Shown here: piece by piece, positions 16,847-25,382 of the stretch | How the letters are laid out: each line of letters starts with the position of its first letter | How positions within the stretch are numbered: the first letter of the stretch is position 1 | NCBI GenBank assembly: GCA_046290495.1 | Contig: JBKAGT010000006.1 | Location: forward strand, 868,001 to 932,000 | Source of the DNA: PGYR01 sp046290495 | Lineage (GTDB): Bacteria > Bacteroidota > Ignavibacteria > Kapaibacteriales > UBA2268 | Direction of reading: 5' to 3' | DNA: 64,000 bases | Made by a program: the position numbers and the translations under genes | Notes under the pieces: model-generated | The model's database searches: none | The model's input: only the letters and a program-made list of their open reading frames with translations | Told to the model about the DNA's origin: nothing

Positions 16847-18994
16847 ATGTTTGCACAAGCCAATGAGGCAGATAACTATTCAACTACCTTAATCCAAAGG
16901 TACAATCTACCCGGAAAAATTTACCCAGTCGACTCAGAACAGTTTGTTGTAATTCAAAACAATTGGCTCGAAAATACTGCCACAGTTAATATTTTTGATG
17001 ATAAATTAGCAAAAAAGTCCTTGATTCTTAATAACACAGAAATTAGAGACTTGTATACTGCTGATTCAAATTATGCTAGTTTGGTTATTTCTAACAATAG
17101 ATCATTCCTAACTTTACTGAATGATGATTTCAGTGTAAAAGAATTGCATCTGTTAGATACAATTAGCGGCGTCAATGACAGATTTAAGATCAATTACTAT
17201 AATGATTCAAAGTTTATAATTGAGAAAAATAATAATCTTTATTTTTACGATATTAAGTCTAAAGTAAAGCAAACAATAACAAACAAGTACATTCCGAACA
17301 CTTACTGTTACATAGATTCTATTACATTCTATTATCTTAAATCATCTGGAAATAATGTATATCTAGTAGAGAATATAAAACATAAATACGAAAAGGACTT
17401 GGTGAGATTGGAGTCAGCTAACAATTATACACTCTCTTTTAAAAGTAATAAAATAGTTGTAGAAAGTCATTTTAGCAGTAATTCAAAAGTTTCTATATTT
17501 AGTAAGTCGCTTAATTTAGAAGCAGAATTTTGGGTTGAAAGTTTTAAGGATAATTACTTCATTGATTTTACAAAGGATGATGAATTGTCGGTGTATACAA
17601 TCTCATACGATGGAGAAGAATACTCAGTAAATAGATTTGATAAATCTATGTCATCAAAGTTAGACAATTATATACTACCAAGTCATATTATATCGCCTCT
17701 TAGTTTGGATTTTATAAACAATTCAGTCATCGCAATATTTCAAAATGGCGTTTACAGCTTCGATAATAGACTAAATGTTGAATTTTTTAAACCGATATCG
17801 ATTGGTACATCTGAACTTAATTCAGAAATTCATGTCATAAATAATAACATTTTTTTTGCATTCTCATCAAATACTACACGGATATATTCCAAAGAAGAGA
17901 ATCCCTTTGGACCATTAAACTATTACTTTAATAGGACAGTGGCTTACTATCTCCCAATTATTCTTACTATTTTTATAATTGTTCTATTACTAATGTATAA
18001 AAAAAAGAAAGAGTTAAACGAAGCATTATTAGAGCTTTCTGAAGATGGGTTCATATTTGTTTTTAATAAAAAAGGAGAGCTCGTAAACTTGAACAAACGT
18101 GCTATGTCTTTGATTGAAATAGATTCATCTGTTCCATTGGGTAGATATTTCAAATACTATTGTATAAGTGAACATACTCAAAGCTTATATCAACTTTATG
18201 AAAAAATTAGACATTTGAAAGCTAGTTTCCAACAACAAATTCATATTTATCATAATAATGAGCTGATAGAATTTGTTTGTAATGCTTCAATAAAAAGAAG
18301 ATCGACTGGAAGTATAGCAGGTTATATATTGTCTGGAACAGATGTAACTGAAGAGTTAAAACAACAAAAAATGAATAACTTTGCTCAATTAGCTCATGAT
18401 ATGCAGACCAATCTGTCAACCATTAAGTTGAATTCAGAAGAATTAGCAGTAATTGATAGTGATGCTGAAAAAAAGAAATCCAAAATAATAAAGCAAATCA
18501 ATATACTGAATCAAAAAGTAAGAGACATAGTGACCGTTGGTAGAAGTACAGAGGTCAATAAATTAAGAATTTATTCAAAGGAAGTCGTACTAGCTGCTAT
18601 AGAAGAGTTCGATATGGAGCAATACCCCAATATTGAGCTTAATACTGACGTTGAGCAATTTGTATTCAATGCTGACAGTCAAAAATTAACTCGTGCTATT
18701 AGAAATGCCGCTGAAAACAGTTTAAAATCTATGAAAGGGAGAGAAAACTCAAGTCTTATTATTCGGTCTTACAAGAATGAAAGATATGCGTTTTACGAAG
18801 TAGAAGATAATGGAGTAGGCATGAGTGAAGATGTGAAAGAAAATATGCTAAAACCATATTTTACATCTGCAGGAGGTACTGGTTTGGGTACAATGATAAT
18901 GAGAAATGCTATTGAGCAACATGGTGGTGAAATAATTGTAAAATCAGAACTTAACAAAGGCACAAAGATTATTTTCAAATTACCTTTGATCTAG
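16847..18994 (+). CDS. Sensor histidine kinase with large periplasmic domain
   Basis: A 715-residue membrane sensor kinase. Residues 1-355 form a beta-rich extracytoplasmic region without clear repeats, then one membrane helix (about 365-382), a PAS domain (about 385-510), a HisKA-like helix with His517 in LAHDMQTNL, and a HATPase domain with the N box around RNAAENS, DNGVGMS and GGTGLGT. No response regulator is adjacent, so it is an orphan. With this ATG the protein begins inside a signal peptide; the frame is open upstream and encodes its missing front, apparently from an ATT at 16799. Its stop overlaps the convergent reductase gene by four bases. Confidence 0.88.
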   Translation: MFAQANEADNYSTTLIQRYNLPGKIYPVDSEQFVVIQNNWLENTATVNIFDDKLAKKSLILNNTEIRDLYTADSNYASLVISNNRSFLTLLNDDFSVKELHLLDTISGVNDRFKINYYNDSKFIIEKNNNLYFYDIKSKVKQTITNKYIPNTYCYIDSITFYYLKSSGNNVYLVENIKHKYEKDLVRLESANNYTLSFKSNKIVVESHFSSNSKVSIFSKSLNLEAEFWVESFKDNYFIDFTKDDELSVYTISYDGEEYSVNRFDKSMSSKLDNYILPSHIISPLSLDFINNSVIAIFQNGVYSFDNRLNVEFFKPISIGTSELNSEIHVINNNIFFAFSSNTTRIYSKEENPFGPLNYYFNRTVAYYLPIILTIFIIVLLLMYKKKKELNEALLELSEDGFIFVFNKKGELVNLNKRAMSLIEIDSSVPLGRYFKYYCISEHTQSLYQLYEKIRHLKASFQQQIHIYHNNELIEFVCNASIKRRSTGSIAGYILSGTDVTEELKQQKMNNFAQLAHDMQTNLSTIKLNSEELAVIDSDAEKKKSKIIKQINILNQKVRDIVTVGRSTEVNKLRIYSKEVVLAAIEEFDMEQYPNIELNTDVEQFVFNADSQKLTRAIRNAAENSLKSMKGRENSSLIIRSYKNERYAFYEVEDNGVGMSEDVKENMLKPYFTSAGGTGLGTMIMRNAIEQHGGEIIVKSELNKGTKIIFKLPLI

Positions 18995-19731
18995 ATATTT
19001 AGCTTTTTGAATATACTTTCTGGTATTGATTTTATTATACCCATAATTAATTTCCAATACCCAGGCACATAAACTACATCATTTCCATTTTTAATTTTGT
19101 TGTAAATAGTTTTACCAACACTGCTTACATTAGCAAATAGAAGACCTTTTTCCATGTCAGACGTCATTGGAGTATCTACCATGCCTGGTTTAATTGTGAT
19201 TACTTTTATTCCAGATTTGTAAAGCCTGTTTCTAAGTCCAGATAAATACTCTGTAACTGCACTCTTCGCAGCTCCATATACAAAATTGCTTTGTCTACCT
19301 CTTTCACCAGCGACTGATGATATCACCGCTAATGTGCCTTTTCCTTGTGATTCAAAATATTCGGACGCCACGCTGCAAATGGATAAAGTACTGTTACAAT
19401 TAATATTAAACTCCTCTAAAAGCTTCTCAGGGTTGTTTCTAATGGCTTCATTATTAGGTAAAGTGCCATGAGCTATATAAATCAAATCTATATTGCCCAT
19501 TGTATCAGCAGCTTTATAAATACTTGATTTATGTTGATCGAAATCTAAGGCATCACATTCTTCTACATTTACACTAACCGCTCCTCTGGCAACTAAGTCG
19601 TTTTTAACTATTTCAAGTTTTTCTTTATTTCTTCCAACTAAGTAAAAGTTTGCATTATCTTTTGCAAAATGCTTAATAGTTTCTTCTGCAATCTTACTTG
19701 TAGCACCAAACACGTATATATTTTTTATCAT
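18991..19731 (-). CDS. SDR reductase, DprE2-like
   Basis: Short-chain dehydrogenase of 246 residues most like DprE2, which reduces polyprenylphosphoryl-2-keto-erythro-pentofuranose to polyprenylphosphoryl-arabinofuranose with NAD(P)H. The nucleotide loop is the modified FGATSKIAEE (residues 8-17), and the catalytic set is Ser139, Tyr152, Lys156 within ISSVAGERGRQSNFVYGAAK. The GRQSNFVYG spacing is the DprE2 pattern. It overlaps the DprE1-like gene by four bases (ATGA), which strongly supports the paired role. It is the last gene of the minus-strand glycan-precursor operon. Function by family and context is likely, though generic SDR activity cannot be excluded. Confidence 0.85.
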   Translation of the reverse strand: MIKNIYVFGATSKIAEETIKHFAKDNANFYLVGRNKEKLEIVKNDLVARGAVSVNVEECDALDFDQHKSSIYKAADTMGNIDLIYIAHGTLPNNEAIRNNPEKLLEEFNINCNSTLSICSVASEYFESQGKGTLAVISSVAGERGRQSNFVYGAAKSAVTEYLSGLRNRLYKSGIKVITIKPGMVDTPMTSDMEKGLLFANVSSVGKTIYNKIKNGNDVVYVPGYWKLIMGIIKSIPESIFKKLNI

Positions 19732-21041
19732 TTAATTCTTCTGTAAAAACTTGAGGAAAATTTTGGATCAATGTATTGTTCAAATTTATCAAAATTTGGA
19801 TAAAAAAGATGAAAATGTTCTTTACTCATTCTAGCATCCTTTCCTGGGTATAACCTTCCACCTACTTTTGCTATTTTCTTGTCTATCTTGTCTAATAGGT
19901 CTAAAGTCTTCTGTCCTTCCATTCTATAATCAATGGCTAATGTAATACCACGCTTAGGAAATGACAACATACCTGGAGAATCTATATCTCCAAATGTCTT
20001 CAATACTGTCAAAAAAGAAGACATACCTGAACTCACTATAAGATTGAATATTTCTTTTAGAACTTCTTTACTTGTATCCATTGGTAAAACAAACTGATGC
20101 TGAAGGAAACCATTTTTACCATAAGCGTTTTCCCAGCCATCAACAAAATCAAGAGGGTAGAAGTATGGCTCATACGGAACAATTTGCTTTGTGATTTTTT
20201 TAAACTGTTTAGAATAAAACAGTTTATTGAATGCTTTTACAGTCAGATTATTAATAAATGGAGCTTCAAGAGGGAAGGGAATACCACCTTCTTTATGTTC
20301 AAAATCTTTTTCTAAATCAACATCGGTTGCATGCTTGCCACGCATGTATATACCACGTCCCATTGATTTTCCTTTTGTAGTGCAATCTACCCAAGATACA
20401 GTATATGGAAAGTCTTTTTCAGACTCCTCATTTATAGTATAAAACTCATCAAGGTTTTTAAATTTTATATTTTCTACATAAATGAATGGGTTTTGGATCT
20501 TTTTTAATTGAAAGCGAACACTCTTTATTATTCCGGTAAGACCTAATCCGCCTATTGTTGCTTTAAAAAGATCTTTATTATCATTTTCTGAGCATTCATA
20601 GACTTTACCATCAGATCTTAGTAAATCAAATTTAATAATATGATTGCCAAATGTACCTGCAACATGATGATTTTTACCGTGTACATCATTGGCTACAGCG
20701 CCACCTAAGGTTATGAACTTTGTGCCGGGAGTAACTGGTAAAAACCAATTGTTAGGGACTACAAATTCTAATATATTTGATAGAGTAATACCTGCTTCAC
20801 ACTCAATTACTCCAGTTTCTTTATTAAATTCTATAATATGATCGAGACTACTCATATCGATTATAGTGTTCGCTTCATTCAGACAGACATCGCCATAACT
20901 CTTTCCTTTCCCATAGCATAATACAGTTGAATTAGAATCAAATATCAAATCATTAATATCTGTTGACCAAATTGGTTTAATTACACTATTTGGGTAAAGT
21001 TTTGGGTATTTGTTAAACGGTATATAATTGTCAAATTTCAT
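19728..21041 (-). CDS. FAD-linked oxidase, DprE1-like
   Basis: A 437-residue VAO-type flavoprotein like DprE1, which oxidises the 2-hydroxyl of polyprenylphosphoryl-ribose as the first step of epimerisation to arabinose. The FAD domain has GKGKSYGD (44-51), the PGTKFITLGGAVANDVHGK block with HGKNHH at 121-126, and GGLGLTGII. The C-terminal half aligns with mycobacterial DprE1 through GGRLYPGKDAR, keeping the active-site lysine (Lys401). The position of the benzothiazinone-reactive cysteine (Cys387 in mycobacteria) is Ala369 here. It lies one base after the HAD-UbiA gene and overlaps the DprE2-like gene. Confidence 0.88.
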   Translation of the reverse strand: MKFDNYIPFNKYPKLYPNSVIKPIWSTDINDLIFDSNSTVLCYGKGKSYGDVCLNEANTIIDMSSLDHIIEFNKETGVIECEAGITLSNILEFVVPNNWFLPVTPGTKFITLGGAVANDVHGKNHHVAGTFGNHIIKFDLLRSDGKVYECSENDNKDLFKATIGGLGLTGIIKSVRFQLKKIQNPFIYVENIKFKNLDEFYTINEESEKDFPYTVSWVDCTTKGKSMGRGIYMRGKHATDVDLEKDFEHKEGGIPFPLEAPFINNLTVKAFNKLFYSKQFKKITKQIVPYEPYFYPLDFVDGWENAYGKNGFLQHQFVLPMDTSKEVLKEIFNLIVSSGMSSFLTVLKTFGDIDSPGMLSFPKRGITLAIDYRMEGQKTLDLLDKIDKKIAKVGGRLYPGKDARMSKEHFHLFYPNFDKFEQYIDPKFSSSFYRRIK

Positions 21042-21042
21042 T

Positions 21043-22485
21043 CTATGCTGCGAACATCACTATTATAAATATTAGGAGACCAACGATATAACTTGCTCTA
21101 TCTTTTACTGTAAATACTATTGGGTCATCTGTCATTTTACCTCGAACTGATAAATGCCAGATTCTGCTTATCCAATACAAGAAAATTGGAGCAATTAACC
21201 ATAGAATCTCAGTATTAGAATATAATCCAGTTGCTTGGCTACTATTTATATATAGTACGAAAATAAGTACTGAAAGAAACCCAGCTGCAGGTCCTATACT
21301 TAATAATAGTCCCATATCTTCAACTGTGTAGCCTCTTCCTTTTGCTTCTATTTCATTTCTTTTCTTCATAGTTAGAAGCTCAGTATATCTTTTTAATACT
21401 GCTAAATTCATAAAGAAAAACATTGAGAAAGCTAATATCCACATAGATAAGTAAACTTCAGCTGCATAAGCACCAGCTACTATCCTTGTAGTAAACAACG
21501 TAGCTAATAATATAATATCAAGCATTGGTATTTTCTTGAGCTTGAATGAGTATGCCGTAGTTAAAACTATATACGATATGAGTATAATTTGAAATTTGAA
21601 ACTAATAAGAAATGATAGTGAAAGACCTATAATAAGTAGTACTGGCACAAGTATTATACCGATTTGTATTGGTAATTTGCCAGATGCTAGCGGTCTTTTC
21701 CTTTTTCTTGGGTGATTTCTATCTGATTGTAAATCTAGTAAGTCATTGAGAACATAAACAAAACTTGCTGATAGACTGAATGAGAAAAATCCAATTATAA
21801 CATCAGTAAGAAGTGTTATATTGCTTATAGAATGCGCCAACAGTAATGGTAAGAATAATAAGATATTCTTAACCCATTGGTAAACTCTTATTTCTTTTAT
21901 AATTATCTTAAGTAGATTTTTTTTATCGTAGAAAGAAGTTTCCAGAATGAATTTACTATCTACTTTCTTAATAAAACTTTTATCATCGGACACTACTATT
22001 GCTTTTGCCGAATGCTCCCAAATATTATAATCAACTTTGGCATCTCCAGCATAAACATATTTTCCTTTTCCGAATTTATTATTTAGAAATTCTGCCTTCT
22101 TTTTAGATTTAAGATTGACACCCTTTTCAGTACCATATATTCCATCAAAGAATCCGAGAAAATCTCCTACTTTTTTAGCAATAGAAATATGACTTGCAGT
22201 AACCAAATAGACCTTCCTACCTTTGGTTTTCTCTGCTTTAGCATAGTTTACCAACTCTTCATTGTAAGGAAGAAATTCTGCATTGAATTCTATTCTTTTA
22301 TCTATTTCTTCTTTCAGATTGGGCTTACCTTTTGCCAACCAAAAAGGAACTACAAAAATTAGAAATGGGTTAATTTTTAGCATTTGAATTAGTGATTCGA
22401 AAAGTGCATCACTTTTAATCAATGTGCCATCTAAATCAAGACATAGGGGAAGCATATCGTTTTCTATGTTTCTATTATTTTGCAA
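21043..22485 (-). CDS. HAD phosphatase fused to UbiA-family phosphoribosyl transferase
   Basis: A 480-residue two-domain protein. Residues 10-180 are a HAD hydrolase (DLDGT at 17-21, LVTAS near 94-98, YAGDAKVD near 145-152). Residues 195-480 are a multi-helix UbiA prenyltransferase whose Asp-rich motif reads NDLLDLQSDRNHPRKRKRP (247-265), the pattern of polyprenyl-phosphate 5-phosphoribosyltransferase (DPPR synthase) rather than quinone UbiA. The natural reading is that the UbiA part joins PRPP to polyprenyl phosphate and the HAD part removes the 5-phosphate, feeding the DprE1/DprE2-like enzymes downstream. That division of labour is inference. Its start overlaps the end of glf by 11 bases. 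Confidence 0.88.
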   Translation of the reverse strand: MQNNRNIENDMLPLCLDLDGTLIKSDALFESLIQMLKINPFLIFVVPFWLAKGKPNLKEEIDKRIEFNAEFLPYNEELVNYAKAEKTKGRKVYLVTASHISIAKKVGDFLGFFDGIYGTEKGVNLKSKKKAEFLNNKFGKGKYVYAGDAKVDYNIWEHSAKAIVVSDDKSFIKKVDSKFILETSFYDKKNLLKIIIKEIRVYQWVKNILLFLPLLLAHSISNITLLTDVIIGFFSFSLSASFVYVLNDLLDLQSDRNHPRKRKRPLASGKLPIQIGIILVPVLLIIGLSLSFLISFKFQIILISYIVLTTAYSFKLKKIPMLDIILLATLFTTRIVAGAYAAEVYLSMWILAFSMFFFMNLAVLKRYTELLTMKKRNEIEAKGRGYTVEDMGLLLSIGPAAGFLSVLIFVLYINSSQATGLYSNTEILWLIAPIFLYWISRIWHLSVRGKMTDDPIVFTVKDRASYIVGLLIFIIVMFAA

Positions 22486-23593
22486 TCTTATTCTCGAATA
22501 ATTGTAATGCTACACCAACTGTTTGGTCCATATTATAATATTTGTAATCCGCTAATCTACCAACAAAATATACATTCTCTTCTTTGTCTGCAAGTTCTTT
22601 ATATTGCGAATACAAGTTCAAATTATCTTCTTTTGGAATAGGGTAATATGGGTCATTCTCACCAAAGACGTAATCCTTTGGGTATTCATAAGCTATTGTT
22701 GTTTTCTTATGATCTTGTTTAGTCAGGTGTTTAAACTCTGTAATCCTAGTATAATCATGATCATTTGGATAATTAATTTGAGCACCTGATTGATATATTT
22801 CTTTATCAATAGTTTGGAAGTCAAAATCCAAAGTGCGATAGGGGAGTCTGCCCAATTTAAAATCATAAAAGTAATCAATATGCCCTGTATATATCATCTT
22901 ATCAAAATTAATACTGTCAACTATTTTCTTATAATCAGTCTGTAGCTGAACATGAATATTATCATGATTAATCATCTTTTGGAAGAGCTTAGTATATCCA
23001 TGCATAGGTATTGCTTGATACTTATCCTGAAAATACCTGTCATCCTTACTCAAAAAGACGGGTACCCTACCAGAAACAGATGGGTCTAATTCTTCGGGTT
23101 TCATATTCCATTGCTTTATGTTATAACCAAGGAATATGTATTTATAAATATACTCTGCTAGCTCTTTTAACTCTGGGTTATCAGTCTTTCTGAGTGTCAG
23201 AATTGGTATCTTAACACCTTCTCCATACTTTTCCTTCAAAAGCATTATTAACTTCTGAGCATACTCATCATCAAACGCAATCTCAATAGAGTTGAAGTTA
23301 AATGGTACAGGAATTTCTTTACCATCAATAACAGCTTTTACCTTATGTTCATAGTCTATCCATTCAGTAAACTGTGATAAATACTCCCAGACTTTTTTCA
23401 TTTGGGTATGAAAAATATGAGGTCCATATTTATGAATCAGAACTCCACTATCATCATAGTAGTCATAACAATTACCACCAATATGGTTTCTTTTTTCAAC
23501 TATCAAGCACTTCTTTCCTAACTGAGTTGCGATTCTTTCAGCTAGAACACAACCAGAAAAACCAGCGCCTACTATCAGATAATCATATTTCAT
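22475..23593 (-). CDS. glf: UDP-galactopyranose mutase Glf
   Basis: Flavoenzyme converting UDP-galactopyranose to UDP-galactofuranose, the donor for galactofuranose-containing glycans. The 372-residue protein has the FAD fingerprint VGAGFSGCVLAE (residues 8-19), GGNCYD, the HKYGPHIFHT block, YTGHIDYFYDFKLGRLPYR, and the C-terminal VYFVGRLADYKYYNMDQTV segment. Length is normal. It overlaps the flippase gene by four bases and the HAD-UbiA gene by 11, so it is part of one operon for furanose precursors. Assignment is firm. Confidence 0.95.
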   Translation of the reverse strand: MKYDYLIVGAGFSGCVLAERIATQLGKKCLIVEKRNHIGGNCYDYYDDSGVLIHKYGPHIFHTQMKKVWEYLSQFTEWIDYEHKVKAVIDGKEIPVPFNFNSIEIAFDDEYAQKLIMLLKEKYGEGVKIPILTLRKTDNPELKELAEYIYKYIFLGYNIKQWNMKPEELDPSVSGRVPVFLSKDDRYFQDKYQAIPMHGYTKLFQKMINHDNIHVQLQTDYKKIVDSINFDKMIYTGHIDYFYDFKLGRLPYRTLDFDFQTIDKEIYQSGAQINYPNDHDYTRITEFKHLTKQDHKKTTIAYEYPKDYVFGENDPYYPIPKEDNLNLYSQYKELADKEENVYFVGRLADYKYYNMDQTVGVALQLFENKIAK

Positions 23594-25005
23594 TTTTTTA
23601 GATATTTTTTTATTCCAAAAATATTAAAGAAGCCAGAATAGTTAACAACTAGAGTGTAAATTATTACTAATACAAAAATACCTAAGATATTATTTGTAGC
23701 ACTATTTACATAATAATATGAGGGAATCATAGATATTAATGCTAAAGGTAAGATAGCGAAAGCAAATTTTAAAACTATTTGACCAGTCTCTTTGTAAACC
23801 CTATATGCTAATACAAGCATTAGTGTTGTTTCAGCAACAATAGTAGCTATAGTAGCTCCATAAGCACCATGATCTGGTATTAGAACTAAATCAATAACAA
23901 TGTTAAATATAACTGCAAAAGATGTACCGTAAAGTACACTCTTCTCGAGTTTCCAAGCTACCAAAGTTGAAGCTAGAGCTACATTAATAAATTTCACATA
24001 AATAGAGAATGCAAAAATCTGCATTAGCTCAATTGAATCTAAGTATTCATTAGAGAGTAGCGATGTGATAAGGAAGTCTGAATAAACATAAGTTATAACA
24101 CCTACTAATGCTCCTACGACCACTATTGCTTTTATATATTTATTTAATAATGGTATTCTTTCTTCATTAGTATTACTTCTTGAAAGTTGAGGGAAAAATG
24201 AATTTTGTATTACTATAGACGGAACTAAAGCAAAAATAGCTATTCTAAAAGCAGCGTTATATATACCACTCTCAGTTTCAAAATTAGTAAGAAGAGAACC
24301 TATCAGCGTCAAATCAATATTATTCATAATCATTATCAATACTGAATAGAAACCTATTGGGATAGCTGCATTTAATATGCCTTTCCATCTTACTTTGTTA
24401 AACTGTAATTTTATCTTTCCTATCTTATTTATATAATATATAACCATTATTAAACTATTAATAAACAATGAGAAAGAAATAATACTCAAAGCCAACAAAG
24501 TATCATTAGAATCATGAACAAATATAAATATTAAAATGACGGTAAGCAGAGAAACCATGACTTGTCTCACAGCTACTATGCCCATTCTCTCAATTCCTTG
24601 GAATACCCAATTTAATAGCATTGCACTCGAGAAAATATTAAAACCTAATATTAAAAGGGCATATCTGACGATTTCCTTTTCAATGAAAAAGAAAGCAAAT
24701 ATAGCGAGTAGGGAATAGGAGCAGAACGCTAAAAATAATCGAAGTGAGAATATATGATCTACATATTTTTTAACATTATTGGAATCTTTGGCAATAGAAC
24801 GCATTCCATATATATCTATCCCAAATTCGACAATTAGAATAAAGAAGACAACTATAGACATAGCATAGCCATATATACCGTTACCTTCTACACCAATGAC
24901 ATTGGCAAAGTAAAGATAATATATGGCTTGTAAACCTTTTCCAGCAAATTCTGCAATAGACTGGAAAGACAAATTTTCTAATAACTTTCGATTAGAAGAC
25001 GACAT
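23590..25005 (-). CDS. Wzx-like polysaccharide flippase
   Basis: A 471-residue integral membrane protein with about 12-14 hydrophobic helices, matching the MOP/polysaccharide-transport family that flips lipid-linked oligosaccharides across the inner membrane. The N-terminal FQSIAEFAGKGLQAIYYLYF resembles the first helix of Wzx/RfbX proteins. It begins 23 bases after the DUF3467 gene and overlaps glf by four bases. In this context the cargo could be a galactofuranose- or arabinofuranose-containing lipid-linked glycan; the specificity is inferred from neighbours only. Confidence 0.88.
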   Translation of the reverse strand: MSSSNRKLLENLSFQSIAEFAGKGLQAIYYLYFANVIGVEGNGIYGYAMSIVVFFILIVEFGIDIYGMRSIAKDSNNVKKYVDHIFSLRLFLAFCSYSLLAIFAFFFIEKEIVRYALLILGFNIFSSAMLLNWVFQGIERMGIVAVRQVMVSLLTVILIFIFVHDSNDTLLALSIISFSLFINSLIMVIYYINKIGKIKLQFNKVRWKGILNAAIPIGFYSVLIMIMNNIDLTLIGSLLTNFETESGIYNAAFRIAIFALVPSIVIQNSFFPQLSRSNTNEERIPLLNKYIKAIVVVGALVGVITYVYSDFLITSLLSNEYLDSIELMQIFAFSIYVKFINVALASTLVAWKLEKSVLYGTSFAVIFNIVIDLVLIPDHGAYGATIATIVAETTLMLVLAYRVYKETGQIVLKFAFAILPLALISMIPSYYYVNSATNNILGIFVLVIIYTLVVNYSGFFNIFGIKKYLKK

Positions 25006-25028
25006 CTAAACAGATGGCTCCTGCCAAA

Positions 25029-25373
25029 TTAGTTTATTTTGGTATTACCTGTATCAGTGTCAAATCCAGGGAAGTTGTTTATACTTCCATTGCCATCTAA
25101 CTTGATTTCACCGTTGATATTCTCAAATTTCGCTATGTTATCATTAAGAGCACGAGCTAGCATCTTAGCGTGTTGTGGAGTCATTATTATTCTAGACTGC
25201 ACTTTCGCTTTAGGTGCACCTGGTAAAACCCTTGTGAAGTCTATAACAAATTCAGCTTTGCTATGAGCGATAATAGCTAAATTTGAATATGTTCCTTGAG
25301 CAACCTCATCAGTTAACTCTATATTCAAACTTTTCTTCTGTGGATTTTGATTCTTCTTGTTGTCTTGTTGCAT
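25029..25373 (-). CDS. DUF3467 domain protein
   Basis: A 114-residue cytoplasmic protein that I recognise as DUF3467: the AQGTYSNLAIIAHSKAEFVI segment followed by RVLPGAPKAKVQSRIIMTP and a helix with ARALNDNI. The family is widespread and of unknown function. The N-terminal 15 residues are polar and disordered, and the C-terminal 20 are glycine/asparagine-rich. It sits 9 bases after the TPR lipoprotein gene and 23 before the flippase gene on the same strand. Confidence 0.85.
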   Translation of the reverse strand: MQQDNKKNQNPQKKSLNIELTDEVAQGTYSNLAIIAHSKAEFVIDFTRVLPGAPKAKVQSRIIMTPQHAKMLARALNDNIAKFENINGEIKLDGNGSINNFPGFDTDTGNTKIN

Positions 25374-25382
25374 TTATATCTC

